In this document: positions 1-6,772 of the stretch, in pieces
Position numbering within the stretch: position 1 is the first letter of the stretch
Layout: each line of letters starts with the position of its first letter
From: an uncultured Clostridia bacterium
GTDB taxonomy: Bacteria; Bacillota; Clostridia; Christensenellales; Aristaeellaceae
DNA length: 7,663 nt
Direction of reading: 5' to 3'
Assembly: GCA_934643535.1 (NCBI GenBank)
Contig: CAKUCE010000151.1
Coordinates: forward strand, 1 to 7,663
Translations under genes and position numbers: made by a program
The notes under the pieces: generated by a model
Database searches by the model: none
What the model saw: only the letters and a program-made list of their open reading frames with translations
What the model was told of the DNA's origin: nothing

Positions 1-914
1 TCACGCGGCAGTCGGTTTCCAAATGGGAGGGCGCGCAGTCCATTCCCGATATGGAAAAGATTCTTCAAATGAGCCGTCTCTTCGGCGTCAGCACTGACTT
101 TCTTTTGAAAGATGAAATGGAAACGTCGGAGACGGCGCCCGAGGCGGAGGAGCCTGCCGCCCGGCGCGTGACCATGGAGGAAGCCTCCCGCTATCTGGAA
201 TTGCGGCGGCAGGATGCGCCCAAAATGGCGCTGGCGACGCTTCTGTGCATTCTTTCCCCGGCGGTTCTGCTGATGATGACCGCCATGAGCCAGCAAACGG
301 CCCGTTTTGGCATTTCGGAGGAGACCGCCGTGGGCGTGGGCCTGTGCGTGCTGCTGATCCTGGTGGCCGCAGGGGTGTTTCTGTTCCTGACCTGCTCCGC
401 CCGCAGCAGGGAATTCCGTTTTCTGGAGGAAGTCCCCTTTGAAACGGAATACGGCGTAACGGGCATGGTCAAGGAACGGCGCAAGGCTTTTCAGGGAAAA
501 TACGGCTGGGTGCAGATCCTTGGCGTCGTGCTTTGCGTACTGTCCGCGCTGCCGCTGTTTCTGGCTATCGTGCTGCGCCTTTCCGATCTGGGAATGATGG
601 CGGCGCTGTGCCTGACGCTCCTGACGGTGGGCTGCGGCTGCTTTGCGCTGGTGTATGCGGGCTGCCGTCAGAATTCCATGGATAAGCTGCTGATGGAGGG
701 CGAATTCGACCGTTCCCGCCGGGGACAGCGCCAACTGGCCAGCGCGGTCAGCGGCATTTACTGGCTGACCGTGACGGCGGTATTTCTGATCTGCACTTTT
801 GGCCCCAGCGGAAACGGCAATCCCGGAGATCTCTGGTGGATCTGGGCCGCGGCGGGCGTGCTTTTCGGAGCGGTCATGTTCGTGGTCCGTCTGATGGGCA
901 GCCGGGAAAAATAA
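1..914 (+). CDS. XRE-family transcriptional regulator with multi-pass membrane C-terminus (5' end cut by window)
   Basis: The frame is open to the left edge from base 3, so the ATG at 51 is an internal methionine and not the start. The first visible residues (TRQSVSKWEGAQSIPD, then LFGVSTDFLL) match the second half of the helix-turn-helix of XRE/Cro-type DNA-binding domains. After an acidic, Glu- and Ala-rich linker come about six hydrophobic segments. Counted from the Met at base 51 they lie near residues 57-79, 93-113, 151-175, 181-204, 231-251 and 260-282, with a charged loop at about 114-150. About 303 residues are visible. Known relatives are regulators that place an N-terminal XRE domain before a membrane domain in Firmicutes. 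The likely role is membrane-coupled gene control, perhaps of the gene just downstream. Signal and target are unknown. The HTH call is confident and the role is inference. Confidence 0.85.
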   Translation, partial: TRQSVSKWEGAQSIPDMEKILQMSRLFGVSTDFLLKDEMETSETAPEAEEPAARRVTMEEASRYLELRRQDAPKMALATLLCILSPAVLLMMTAMSQQTARFGISEETAVGVGLCVLLILVAAGVFLFLTCSARSREFRFLEEVPFETEYGVTGMVKERRKAFQGKYGWVQILGVVLCVLSALPLFLAIVLRLSDLGMMAALCLTLLTVGCGCFALVYAGCRQNSMDKLLMEGEFDRSRRGQRQLASAVSGIYWLTVTAVFLICTFGPSGNGNPGDLWWIWAAAGVLFGAVMFVVRLMGSREK

Positions 915-937
915 ACGCTGGCAACCAAAAACGAAAA

Positions 938-975
938 CCTCCGCGCAGCCCGGAAGCGCGGAGGAACTTTCGCTT
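938..975 (+). terminator. GC hairpin between regulator and flavodoxin-like gene, possible weak terminator or attenuator
   Basis: A perfect 9-bp stem is formed by CCTCCGCGC (938-946) and GCGCGGAGG (956-964), with a 9-base loop. An A-rich stretch precedes it. Only a broken T-rich stretch (AACTTTCGCTTT) follows, so this is not a strong intrinsic terminator. It begins 23 bases after the stop of the regulator gene and ends about 50 bases before the next start. It could end or reduce transcription into the next gene, or protect the 3' end of the upstream message. Confidence 0.5.
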
Positions 976-1015
976 TCCCGAAAAAAACAATGAAATGAAA
1001 AGGACGGGGGAAAAC

Positions 1016-1951
1016 ATGAAATCAAGATTTGAAAAAGCGCGGAAGGCGCTGATTTTCTGGACACTGTTTATCGGGGTGGGAGCCGTGGGCGGAGCCGCCT
1101 GCATGCTGATCGACCCGTCCGGCAGGATCATGGGGATGGACGCCATGCTGCCGTTTTTCCAGAAAATGCCGCTGGCGGAGCTGCTGTTTCAGAATTTTGT
1201 GTTTTCCGGCATTTCTCTGCTGATCGTCAATGGCCTGACCAATCTGACGGCCGCCGTGCTGCTTCTGCGGCGGAAGCACGCGGGCGTGGTGCTGGGCGGC
1301 GTGTTCGGCGTTACGCTGATTCTGTGGATCTGCATCCAGTTCTGGCTGTTCCCGCTGAATTTCATGTCGACCCTGTATTTCTTTTTCGGACTGGCGCAGG
1401 CACTGACCGGCTATGCTGCATGGGTGTTTGAGCGGCAGGAAAATTTTGTCGTCCGCCGGGAGGACTATCCCCATATCGGAACCGACCAAAGGCGGCTGGT
1501 GGTTTATTTCTCCCGCATGGGCTATGTGCGCCGCAAGGCCTTTGAAGAGGCGGAGCGAACCGGCGCGGAGGTTTATGAGATCAGGGCGGCGGAGCGCACG
1601 GAGGGGACGCTGGGCTTCTGGTGGTGCGGCCGCTACGGAATGCATCGCTGGGCCATGCCCATTCAGCCGGTGACGGTGGACCTGACCGCCTATGAGCATG
1701 TGACCCTTTGTTCGCCCATCTGGGTGTTCACGCTGGCCGCGCCGGTGCGGGCCTTCTGCAAGGCTGCGTCCGGGAAAATCCGGGAGGCGGATTACGTGCT
1801 GGTTCACTTTAACCCGGCCCGGTACGAGAATGCCGCCGATGAAATGGACCGTCTGCTGGGCCTGAAACGGACGGGCCTGCGCAGCTTCGCCTGTCAGACG
1901 GGCCGCTATCAGGAAATGACGAAAAAGTCTTCGGCTCAGATAACGGCCTGA
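1016..1951 (+). CDS. Four-segment membrane protein fused to a flavodoxin-like domain
   Basis: The start chosen is the ATG at 1016, giving 311 residues. AGGACG at 1001-1006 lies 9 bases upstream, and in-frame starts further up run back into the regulator gene and have no such site; an ATG at 995 is a weaker alternative. Residues 11-31, 61-84, 92-111 and 116-138 are hydrophobic and probably span the membrane. Residues 160-296 look like a flavodoxin fold: a first strand LVVYFSRMGY, a segment with GFWWCGRYGMHRW (200-211), and a strand plus loop SPIWVF (233-238) followed by PVRAFC. Flavodoxin-family proteins of Clostridia share this general pattern. The phosphate-binding loop, normally S-x-T-G-x-T, reads SRMGYV here and lacks two hydroxyl residues, so FMN binding is uncertain. 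It may be a membrane-tethered electron carrier or a non-binding derivative. It lies 101 bases after the regulator gene on the same strand. Confidence 0.8.
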   Translation: MKSRFEKARKALIFWTLFIGVGAVGGAACMLIDPSGRIMGMDAMLPFFQKMPLAELLFQNFVFSGISLLIVNGLTNLTAAVLLLRRKHAGVVLGGVFGVTLILWICIQFWLFPLNFMSTLYFFFGLAQALTGYAAWVFERQENFVVRREDYPHIGTDQRRLVVYFSRMGYVRRKAFEEAERTGAEVYEIRAAERTEGTLGFWWCGRYGMHRWAMPIQPVTVDLTAYEHVTLCSPIWVFTLAAPVRAFCKAASGKIREADYVLVHFNPARYENAADEMDRLLGLKRTGLRSFACQTGRYQEMTKKSSAQITA

Positions 1952-2026
1952 CGTGGGAGCCGCGTGTTTACATTTTTTGACCGGATGGGGGGCGGACAGC
2001 CGGCCCTGCGTTCTTTCTGTCTTTTT

Positions 2027-2050
2027 GCCGCCTCGGGGCGGCTGTTTTTG
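2027..2050 (+). terminator. Intrinsic terminator after the flavodoxin-like gene
   Basis: GCCGCC (2027-2032) pairs perfectly with GGCGGC (2037-2042) around a TCGG tetraloop, and TGTTTTTG follows. It lies about 75 bases past the stop codon at 1951 and before the promoter of the next gene, so it separates the two transcription units. Confidence 0.75.
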
Positions 2051-2116
2051 TATCTGCTGAAATGGAAAAATCAGCCTCGGGATGGAACGGCAGCCGGGAA
2101 TGGCGCGCTTAAAAAT

Positions 2117-2132
2117 GCATAAATCAGCATAA
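2117..2132 (+). promoter_or_regulatory. GCATAA direct repeat upstream of the -35 box, possible operator or activator site
   Basis: GCATAA occurs at 2117-2122 and again at 2127-2132, so the copies are 10 bases apart, about one helical turn. The repeat sits in an AT-rich stretch that ends just before the -35 box at 2140. Such placement suits an activator site or an UP-like element. The protein that would bind is unknown, and chance in an AT-rich stretch is not excluded. Confidence 0.3.
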
Positions 2133-2139
2133 GAATCCA

Positions 2140-2169
2140 TTGACTTTCCCGGCGTGAAAATGCTATCCT
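2140..2169 (+). promoter_or_regulatory. Sigma-70/SigA-type promoter of the glycoside-hydrolase-like gene
   Basis: The -35 box TTGACT (2140-2145) is separated by 18 bases from TATCCT (2164-2169). TG stands one base before the -10 box (TGCTATCCT), as in an extended -10. Transcription should begin near 2176, giving a leader of about 49 bases before the ATG at 2225. The same geometry argues against the GTG at 2174 as a start, since it lies at the start of transcription. Confidence 0.75.
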
Positions 2170-2209
2170 GCCGGTGACGTTACAGCGTTCCAATTTGACA
2201 ACCATAGAC

Positions 2210-2215
2210 GGGAGG
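2210..2215 (+). promoter_or_regulatory. Ribosome binding site that decides the start of the glycoside-hydrolase-like gene
   Basis: GGGAGG ends directly before an in-frame ATG at 2216, too close to serve it, and lies 9 bases before the ATG at 2225. The second ATG is therefore the likely start. Confidence 0.75.
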
Positions 2216-2224
2216 ATGTATCTG

Positions 2225-3976
2225 ATGAGCCATTATCGAAATTTCCGGCTGGCCACGTATTTCATCGCTCAGGGCGCCGCCCATGCGGACCGGGAGCAGC
2301 TCCAGAAGGACATCGACTTTTTTGAACATTCCCTGCATCTGGATAACGTGTATCTGGAACCCTTTCGGGACGGCACCTTCGCTTCGGAAGAGCAGGTCAG
2401 AATGTGCAAGGAAGTCTTCGAACAGAGAGGCATTCATGTCAGCGGCGGCATCACCACCGCCATGCCTGACCCGGAGGGAGCCGAACCCAAGCAGCGCATG
2501 TTCGGTACCCTCTGCTACAATGACGAGGCCATGCTGCGCCAGCTGGAAGCCGTCTCCGAGATGAACGGCCGGCTGTTTGACCAGTGGATCATCGACGATT
2601 TCTATTTCACCAACTGCACCTGCGACCGGTGCCGGGCCGAACGGGATGAGTACAATGCCGAACACGGCATCACCGACGGCAGCTGGGAACATTACCGCAG
2701 CCACAAGATGGTGGAGGTTTCCCGCGACCATATGATCGCCCCCTCCAAACGGGTCAATCCGGACTGCAAGATCATCATCAAGTATCCTAACTGGATGGAA
2801 TCCTATCAGGAGACGGGCTACAATCCTCTGGAACAGAAAGACCTGTTTGACGGAATCTACACCGGCACGGAGACCCGCGATCCCGTTCACACCGATCAGC
2901 ACTTGCCCCGGTATCTGTCCTTCTCCCTGCTGCAGTATTTCGAAAAACTGGCTCCCGGCCGGAATGGCGGCGGCTGGTTCGATCCCTTCGAATGCCGTTT
3001 TCTGGACTACTATCTGGAACAGGCCTACCTGACTGCCTTTGGACGGGCGCGGGAACTGATGATGTTCTGCTTCCAGGCGCTGGTGAACACGGTCAATGTG
3101 CCGGCGCTGGGCTTCATGCTGGAAAAGCTGGATGAAGTGATGGATCACATGGGACAGGTCGTAGGCATTCCCTGCTACATTCCCAACGGCTCTCAGGGGG
3201 AGGACAACGTGCAGGATTTTTACGGCATGCACGGTTTCCCCATCGTGACCACGCCTTTCTTTCCGGCGGACGCGCCCCGGATGTTCCTGACCGCCTCATC
3301 CGCCTGCGACCCGGAAATCCTCGACAAACTGGACGCTTATCTGGCGAAGGGCGGAAAGGCCATCGTCACCAGCGGTTTTGTGAAAGCCACGCTGGGCCAT
3401 GGCGTAGAACGCTTTACCAGCCTGAGGGACCGTCGCCGCACCGTGGCCGTGAAGGATTTTATGGTGGAATGCCTGCGGCCCGGCTATGACCGGGAAATCC
3501 TCCATGGCAGCCGGGAAATTCTGATCCCCGTGCTGGAAAACCGCAACAACGCCACCTGGATCCAGCAGTGCAAGGGCATCCATGAGGAAGAAAGCTACAC
3601 CCTGCTGGCCCGCGATACCTATGGCCGGGGCGAAATGACCACTCTCTGCGTGCCGGAGTCCTTCTCCGACCTGAAATATCTGCCGGTGCCCATGCTGTCC
3701 TACATGCGCCGGGAGTTCCGGGTAAACGGCGTGTATCTGGAAGGCGCACCCATGATCAGCCTGTTCCATTACGACAACGACAGCTTTATCCTCTACCCCT
3801 ATCTGGATCGGGAGACCCACGATACCGACGTTTTCCTGCATGTGCAGGACGGCAAGGCGCTGACGGAGGTCGTCTCCGGCAAGCGAATCGAACCGCTGTA
3901 CACTGAAGCGGGCGAGGCCGTGTTCCGCGTTCATGCCGTGGTAGGCAAGTTCCGCGGCTACCACGTGGAGCGGTAA
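2225..3976 (+). CDS. Glycoside-hydrolase-like protein: TIM-barrel-type domain, GATase-like domain, C-terminal beta domain
   Basis: The product is 583 residues with no signal peptide or membrane segment, so it is probably cytoplasmic. I could not assign it to a named CAZy family. Residues 1-300 have the look of a TIM-barrel glycosidase: YLEPFRDG (43-50), WIIDDFYF (121-128) followed by C-T-C-D-R-C (131-136), KYPNW (186-190), and TGTETRDP (213-220). D124, D125 and E216 are candidate catalytic acids. Residues 310-400 resemble the GATase-like middle domain of GH42-type enzymes, with LDAYLAKGGKAIVTSGF (369-385). The last 80 residues look beta-rich. The likely role is hydrolysis of an imported oligosaccharide or glycoside; the substrate is unknown. 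The gene stands alone between its own promoter and a terminator, with no transporter or sugar regulator in the window to suggest a substrate. Confidence 0.75.
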   Translation: MSHYRNFRLATYFIAQGAAHADREQLQKDIDFFEHSLHLDNVYLEPFRDGTFASEEQVRMCKEVFEQRGIHVSGGITTAMPDPEGAEPKQRMFGTLCYNDEAMLRQLEAVSEMNGRLFDQWIIDDFYFTNCTCDRCRAERDEYNAEHGITDGSWEHYRSHKMVEVSRDHMIAPSKRVNPDCKIIIKYPNWMESYQETGYNPLEQKDLFDGIYTGTETRDPVHTDQHLPRYLSFSLLQYFEKLAPGRNGGGWFDPFECRFLDYYLEQAYLTAFGRARELMMFCFQALVNTVNVPALGFMLEKLDEVMDHMGQVVGIPCYIPNGSQGEDNVQDFYGMHGFPIVTTPFFPADAPRMFLTASSACDPEILDKLDAYLAKGGKAIVTSGFVKATLGHGVERFTSLRDRRRTVAVKDFMVECLRPGYDREILHGSREILIPVLENRNNATWIQQCKGIHEEESYTLLARDTYGRGEMTTLCVPESFSDLKYLPVPMLSYMRREFRVNGVYLEGAPMISLFHYDNDSFILYPYLDRETHDTDVFLHVQDGKALTEVVSGKRIEPLYTEAGEAVFRVHAVVGKFRGYHVER

Positions 3977-3988
3977 AACATCCAAACC

Positions 3989-4025
3989 AAAAGGCTCAGC
4001 CTTCCTTTCGGAGGCTGAGCCTTTT
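3989..4025. terminator. Strong bidirectional intrinsic terminator between convergent genes
   Basis: A perfect 14-bp inverted repeat (3989-4002 with 4012-4025) carries an A-tract on its left and a T-tract on its right, with core GGCTCAGCCT pairing with AGGCTGAGCC. The loop is 9 bases. It starts 12 bases after the stop at 3976 and ends 22 bases from the minus-strand stop at 4048. It therefore serves both the plus-strand gene and the minus-strand operon. Confidence 0.92.
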
Positions 4026-4047
4026 GTGTATCCTTTGATGTTTCCCC

Positions 4048-4806
4048 CTAGGCTTCCAGATGATAAACGACGTATTCCTCCCGGAAGCGGTAGCCCAGCG
4101 TTTTCGCCAGATGAGCGGAGATTTTGTTGGCTGCGTCCCAACTGGGGAAAAGCCCCCGTTCCAGACATTCCAGCATCAGCCGGGCCCCGCAGGCGCGTGC
4201 CAATCCCTGGCGGCGCTGATCTTTCCGGGTGTCTATCTCGATCTCAATGCCGCCGGGCCAGGAGGAATAGCTGGATGCGCCCGCCAGCATTTCATCGCCC
4301 CGCAGAGCCGCGAAACCCAGTCCCATGCGGGCATAATCCTCGAAGGTCTCGTAATTGCTGACGAAGTCCCTTGCCCATTCCTCCGCAAGACAGCGGCGGT
4401 ACAGCGACTCGTCGATGGGAAAAAGCGCCACCCCTTCGGGCAGACGTTCCGCCATTTCCCGGATGTCTTTGGGCACGAAGCCTGCCGCGTCATGGTCAAA
4501 GGCGTAGCGGGTGCGGGGGGAAGCCGCTTTGCCGAAGACCCGCCGAATCTCCGCCGTCCATGCGTCGTTCTGGGGCGTCAGAATGACGCAGGGCCGTCCG
4601 TTGGGCCGGAAACGCAGCAGTTCTTCCGAAGGCTGACCGGCGAAGAAAGCAAAATCGCCCAGCACCGCGGCGGCGGAACAAAGAGGCCATTCCGCCACGG
4701 CATATATGCCGCCCATCATGCCGCTCAGGCAGGAAAGCACCATCGTATCTTCAAAGGAGTCGAACAGTTCGGCGGCCTCCGCGGGGTTTTCCAGCCGGGT
4801 AATCAT
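4048..4806 (-). CDS. GNAT-family N-acetyltransferase (PF12746-like)
   Basis: The product is 252 residues and is the last gene of the minus-strand operon. GGAGG (4814-4818) lies 7 bases before its ATG, and the gap to the Hsp70-like gene is only 27 bases, so the two are co-transcribed. The C-terminal half carries the GNAT fold. The acetyl-CoA loop R-x-x-G-x-A is at residues 198-203 (RRQGLA) after a strand EIEIDT. It is followed by LMLECLERGLFPSWDAAN (210-227) and HLAKTLGY (232-239), a pattern I associate with the GNAT_acetyltran family. The N-terminal 110 residues are a less conserved domain (LSGMMGGIYA, FAFFAGQPSEELL). It should transfer an acetyl group from acetyl-CoA to an amine; the acceptor is unknown. 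A link to the chaperone-like genes is suggested only by gene order. Confidence 0.87.
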   Translation of the reverse strand: MITRLENPAEAAELFDSFEDTMVLSCLSGMMGGIYAVAEWPLCSAAAVLGDFAFFAGQPSEELLRFRPNGRPCVILTPQNDAWTAEIRRVFGKAASPRTRYAFDHDAAGFVPKDIREMAERLPEGVALFPIDESLYRRCLAEEWARDFVSNYETFEDYARMGLGFAALRGDEMLAGASSYSSWPGGIEIEIDTRKDQRRQGLARACGARLMLECLERGLFPSWDAANKISAHLAKTLGYRFREEYVVYHLEA

Positions 4807-4833
4807 GGTAAGTCCTCCGTTCTGAATGGGGGA

Positions 4834-6726
4834 TTATTCAATGGGAATTTCAGCGGCCTGCGCAATGCCGTTCAGATAGGTCTTGAAGGAACGGGAAAAA
4901 CCCGTCACCACCTGCTGCTGGAATGCGCTGTCCGGGGCGCTCAGCTCTTTTTCCAGCGCGTCCCGCAGCTTTTTCCGGGTCGAGTCGCTGCGCAGGTGTT
5001 TGACCAGATTCCGCCTGCGCAAAAGCAGGGGGAGATTGGCCTTCATCATGGCCCCGGAGATCGCGTCCATGCCGAACAGCGAAACCGCCGTGCCCAGCAG
5101 CGCCCCCGCCAGAAAGCCCAGCGGGCCTGCCGCAATCAGCGCCACGCCGCTGCCGCCGCACAGAAGGCCCAGCAGAACGCTGACGATCACCGTCATCAGC
5201 GCGCCGATCAGGTTCATGCCGGTCAGGCCCTTCACGTCCAGCGGCAGCTTTTCCGGGCCGGAGCTGACCGCCGTCAGATTCAGGGCCATTTCCTTGCGGG
5301 GTACCTCGTAGCGGTCGCAGATGGGATCCACCAGCGCCTGCAGCTGCACGCCCACCTCGTCCAGCCAGCTGCGAAGAGCCGGGGTCAGCGCGTCCCGGGC
5401 CATGGGGGAGTCCAGCACCTCCATGACCCGCTGCTTGAGCTGCGCGTCCATCTCTTCCATCGTGCCAATGCGGCCCTTCTGCCAGTCGGTCACGATGGGC
5501 ACGGCAGCCTCCTCGATCAGCAGATCCACCAACGCCTCCGTAACGGGCGGGATCAACCGGGGCATGGCCTTGCGGGCCGTGTAGGCTACCCGCTCTTCGG
5601 TGATCTCCTTTTCGATAGCCTTGCGGAATTCCCGCAGGTTGGAGTCGATCCATCCGGCGTAGCTCAGGCCCTTGGCAATGGAAAATTCTGGCTCCGGACA
5701 GCAGACCACCGCCGCCTCCCGGAAGGCCTCCCGGCAAAGCTGACGAAAGAACGGCATCCGGGACGCGCCGCCGGTCAAAAGCACCAGGCAGGGCGGATCG
5801 TCGGCAGTCAGGCGGACAGCGTGAGCCAGCGCATCCTGCACCGCCTGCGTAAAGCTGCGGCCCTGCAGCGCATTCAGCGGCTTCTCCGTCAGCTGGCGCG
5901 CCAGTTCGCCATCCAGCTTTAGGCTCAGCTTCTGCACGCCGTCATAGCAGATGCGCAGCACCTTTTTCACCGAGGCGGACGGGTCGTCCAACAGCCGGGT
6001 GTAGTATTCTTCCTTCAGTCGGCGGGCTTCGATTTCACAATAGCTGTACCAGCTGCGGCTCTCCTGAAATACCTGACGGATCACATCCCGGTCCCGGCTC
6101 TGCTCCACGCAAAGGCGCAGCAGTTCTTCGTCCAGAATGCCGCCGCCCAGCGCAATATCCCCGAAGGTGCCAACCCCCGTTTCCCGCCCGCCGACGATAT
6201 AGGCAAAGTCCAGCGTGGAGCTGCCGATGTCAATCACCAGCGCGGTCTTGGACAGCACATCGATGTCCAGCGCCACGGTCTTGGCGTATTTGGCATACAG
6301 AAACGCCGCCCGGGATTCGGAGATCACCTGCGGCTCCCGAAGGCCCGCCCGCATCAGAAGCTCCCGGTAGCGGGCGCGGGCCGTAGCGTTCCAGCCGGCG
6401 GGACAGCCCACCACAAAGACGTCCTCCGGGTGCAGCAGGCCGTTTTCCTGCAGGTCGCGTACCGTGCCCCGCACAAAGCGGACGATGTCCTCATTGCGGG
6501 CCGGATCGTAGGTGAAGCGGCTCTTGAAGCGGACGCTGAGCCCGTCGGCCAGCGCGTCGGTGTAGGCCCGTTCACCCACGACGATCTCTCCGTTCAGCAT
6601 GCCCACGGCGCTTAAAAAGCTGCGGGAGCCGCCCACAGGCAGGATCACGGGCTCGATGCCGGAGCCCTGTTCAAAAGCGGCGATGGCGCTTTCGCCATCG
6701 CCTACGTCAAATCCGATGTAACGCAT
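4834..6726 (-). CDS. Hsp70-like ATPase with C-terminal membrane hairpin in place of the substrate-binding domain
   Basis: The product is 630 residues; AAGGAG (6732-6737) lies 5 bases before the ATG. Residues 1-360 form an actin/Hsp70 ATPase domain: phosphate-1 loop FDVGDGES (6-13), FKSRF with K68 at the place of DnaK K70, connect-1 PAGWN...ISESRAA with E137 at the place of E171, phosphate-2 VIDIGSSTLDFAY (D166, T171), GGGILDEEL (194-201), adenosine loop LLTGGASRMP (316-325) and connect-2 IAKGLSYAG (350-358). DnaK T11 and T12 are replaced by D10 and G11. Residues 362-500 are charged and mostly helical. Residues 505-555 are a glycine-rich hydrophobic double segment, and 560-630 are basic and helical. 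No DnaK-type beta-sandwich or EEVD-like end is seen. It probably binds ATP and acts at the inner face of the membrane with the protein encoded just upstream. It could instead be a scaffold or sensor rather than a chaperone. Confidence 0.88.
   Translation of the reverse strand: MRYIGFDVGDGESAIAAFEQGSGIEPVILPVGGSRSFLSAVGMLNGEIVVGERAYTDALADGLSVRFKSRFTYDPARNEDIVRFVRGTVRDLQENGLLHPEDVFVVGCPAGWNATARARYRELLMRAGLREPQVISESRAAFLYAKYAKTVALDIDVLSKTALVIDIGSSTLDFAYIVGGRETGVGTFGDIALGGGILDEELLRLCVEQSRDRDVIRQVFQESRSWYSYCEIEARRLKEEYYTRLLDDPSASVKKVLRICYDGVQKLSLKLDGELARQLTEKPLNALQGRSFTQAVQDALAHAVRLTADDPPCLVLLTGGASRMPFFRQLCREAFREAAVVCCPEPEFSIAKGLSYAGWIDSNLREFRKAIEKEITEERVAYTARKAMPRLIPPVTEALVDLLIEEAAVPIVTDWQKGRIGTMEEMDAQLKQRVMEVLDSPMARDALTPALRSWLDEVGVQLQALVDPICDRYEVPRKEMALNLTAVSSGPEKLPLDVKGLTGMNLIGALMTVIVSVLLGLLCGGSGVALIAAGPLGFLAGALLGTAVSLFGMDAISGAMMKANLPLLLRRRNLVKHLRSDSTRKKLRDALEKELSAPDSAFQQQVVTGFSRSFKTYLNGIAQAAEIPIE
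6679..6702 (-). other. Strong RNA hairpin just inside the Hsp70-like coding region
   Basis: GGCGATGGCG (6679-6688) and CGCCATCGCC (6693-6702) are a perfect 10-bp inverted repeat around a 4-base loop. In the message it covers about +25 to +48 from the start codon, just beyond the initiating ribosome, and it encodes the phosphate-1 loop (residues 9-16). It is followed by GCTTTT on the coding strand, too short for a convincing terminator. It may be coincidence of Gly/Ala codons, or it may affect translation or message stability. Confidence 0.4.
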
Positions 6727-6772
6727 GGATGCTCCTTTGCTCTTCCCTGATTCCGATTTCCGAAAGAAAAGC

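Noticed and set aside
836..1015. Extended N-terminus for the flavodoxin-like gene
   Set aside because: It would overlap the regulator gene in another frame and cross the hairpin. The extra residues are basic and proline-rich without similarity to a domain.
2056..2075. GCTGA/TCAGC inverted repeat downstream of the terminator
   Set aside because: A 5-bp stem with a 10-base loop is expected by chance in this much sequence.
1022..2140. A 372-codon open frame on the minus strand opposite the flavodoxin-like gene
   Set aside because: It runs through the terminator at 2027-2050, has a His/Gln/Arg-rich composition and shows no recognisable motif.
2174..2224. GTG at 2174 or ATG at 2216 as start of the glycoside-hydrolase-like gene
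   Set aside because: The GTG lies at the predicted transcription start, and the ATG at 2216 touches the ribosome binding site. The ATG at 2225 has proper spacing.
2180..3232. A 350-codon open frame on the minus strand opposite the glycoside-hydrolase-like gene
   Set aside because: It mirrors the codons of the convincing plus-strand gene, and no promoter or ribosome binding site supports it. The 3296-4168 minus frame is rejected for the same reason and also crosses the bidirectional terminator.
4060..5922. A 620-codon open frame on the plus strand opposite the acetyltransferase and Hsp70-like genes
   Set aside because: Its product is rich in His, Gln, Arg and Gly without domains, it has no ribosome binding site, and it lies across two genes with clear protein families. 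High GC in the third codon position of the true genes explains it.
6742..6768. Tandem TCGGAA-like repeat on the minus strand between the membrane protein and Hsp70-like genes
   Set aside because: Two short copies in a 46-base gap inside an operon are too little to call an operator, and no promoter boxes are visible with them.
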